Below, in pieces: positions 47,880 to 48,326 of a stretch of 48,326 bases of DNA. Both the position numbers and the translations under genes were made by a program. Positions within the stretch are counted from its first letter, which is position 1. Every line of letters starts with the position of its first letter. The stretch is from assembly GCF_029846235.1 (NCBI RefSeq), contig NZ_JARVWP010000031.1:1-48326 (forward strand), given 5' to 3'. A model generated the notes under the pieces. That model worked only from the letters and a program-made list of their open reading frames with translations, had not been told where the DNA came from and did no database searches. The stretch comes from Bradyrhizobium sp. CER78 (GTDB lineage Bacteria; Pseudomonadota; Alphaproteobacteria; Rhizobiales; Xanthobacteraceae).

Positions 47880-48245
47880 TTAGATAAGCCCGACTTCCTG
47901 GAACTTCGCGGTGACGATGTCCCGGTCGAACGGCTTCATGATGTATTCGTTGGCACCGGCATGCAGCGCGCGTGCGATATGCGCGACGTCATTCTCGGTG
48001 GTGCAGAACACGACCTTGGGCTGATCGCCACCGGGCATGCGGCGAAGATTGCCGAGAAACTCGTAGCCGTCCATCACGGGCATGTTCCAGTCGAGCAGCA
48101 CGGCCTCGGGCATCGCGCGCTTGCATGCCTCGAGCGCTTTCGCGCCGTCCTCAGCCTCGACGATCGTGAAATCGAGCCCTTCCAGGATACGGCGGGCGAC
48201 CTTGCGAATGACGCTTGAGTCATCGACAACAAGACATGTTCTCAT
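47880..48245 (-). CDS. cheY: Chemotaxis response regulator CheY
   Basis: This 121-residue single receiver domain has the acid pair in CLVVDDSSVIRKVA (8-9), phospho-Asp52 (AVLLDWNMPVMDGYEFLG), Thr in VFCTTENDV and Lys in YIMKPFDRDIV. The last places it in the common alphaproteobacterial CheY group beside cheB and cheR. AGAGG stands before the ATG. It signals from the receptor kinase to the motor or acts as a phosphate sink; sequence alone cannot tell which. The kinase gene must lie outside the window. Confidence 0.95.
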   Translation of the reverse strand: MRTCLVVDDSSVIRKVARRILEGLDFTIVEAEDGAKALEACKRAMPEAVLLDWNMPVMDGYEFLGNLRRMPGGDQPKVVFCTTENDVAHIARALHAGANEYIMKPFDRDIVTAKFQEVGLI

Positions 48246-48308
48246 CTGCGACCTCTACTTCCTCATCCCCGGTGGGATGTTTCAGTTTCTTCAATTGCAG
48301 CGGCTGTC

Positions 48309-48326
48309 TCAGGCCGCTTTGGCATC
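48309..48326 (-). CDS. Partial CDS: last five codons of an upstream gene, possibly cheW
   Basis: At the right edge the minus strand reads Asp-Ala-Lys-Ala-Ala-stop, 63 bases upstream of cheY. In many Bradyrhizobium/Rhodopseudomonas chemotaxis clusters cheA and cheW precede cheY on the same strand, so this may be the cheW end. Five codons cannot prove it. Confidence 0.3.
   Translation of the reverse strand, partial: DAKAA

Overview
The window is high-GC DNA from an alphaproteobacterium, most likely Bradyrhizobium or a close relative in the Nitrobacteraceae. The grounds are a CtrA regulator with GANTC methylation sites in its promoter, an Omp2-type porin with a rhizobial signature, alphaproteobacterial FliJ, FlhA and CheY-CheB-CheR proteins, and several families of palindromic intergenic repeat that I recognise from Bradyrhizobium genomes. 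There are no rRNA or tRNA genes, no CRISPR array, no insertion sequence and no phage genes. The genus call rests on recall of protein families, not on a search.

Left part (1-10.2 kb): a block of nested repeats and a NIPSNAP-like gene. Next is a translationally coupled operon for a polar amino-acid ABC transporter plus a FAD amine/amino-acid oxidoreductase, divergent from an XRE-cupin regulator. Then comes a three-subunit molybdenum aldehyde oxidoreductase (PaoABC type), divergent from a TetR regulator with a clear operator between them.

Middle part (10.2-31.8 kb): small secreted proteins, an orphan RND pump, and an aromatic-type FAD monooxygenase with an MFS transporter and a GntR regulator. 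A dadA / omega-aminotransferase / PuuR-like block follows and echoes the first module (XRE-cupin regulator beside a DAO-fold oxidoreductase). After it lie an LprI-domain secreted protein, a DUF4864 protein, an alpha/beta hydrolase that has lost its nucleophile, a poorly coding stretch, the porin, a MarR regulator, a second MFS transporter and several small genes.

Right part (31.8-48.3 kb): motility and cell-cycle genes (flhA, fliJ, fliI, ctrA, cheR, cheB, cheY) interleaved with a sigK/rskA pair and two cassettes of unclear function. One cassette is a sedolisin (S53) peptidase with a c-type-heme-motif protein and a small partner. The other is a DUF350 membrane protein, a Ser-rich protein, a small basic exported protein and a glutathionylspermidine-synthase-like ATP-grasp enzyme. 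These two cassettes, a candidate C-rich-loop small RNA after flhA, and the GANTC cluster in front of ctrA are the most interesting points.

Most genes start at ATG or GTG with a visible Shine-Dalgarno sequence. Several operons are joined by 4-base ATGA or GTGA overlaps. Divergent promoters usually carry an inverted repeat that is a good operator candidate for the neighbouring regulator.
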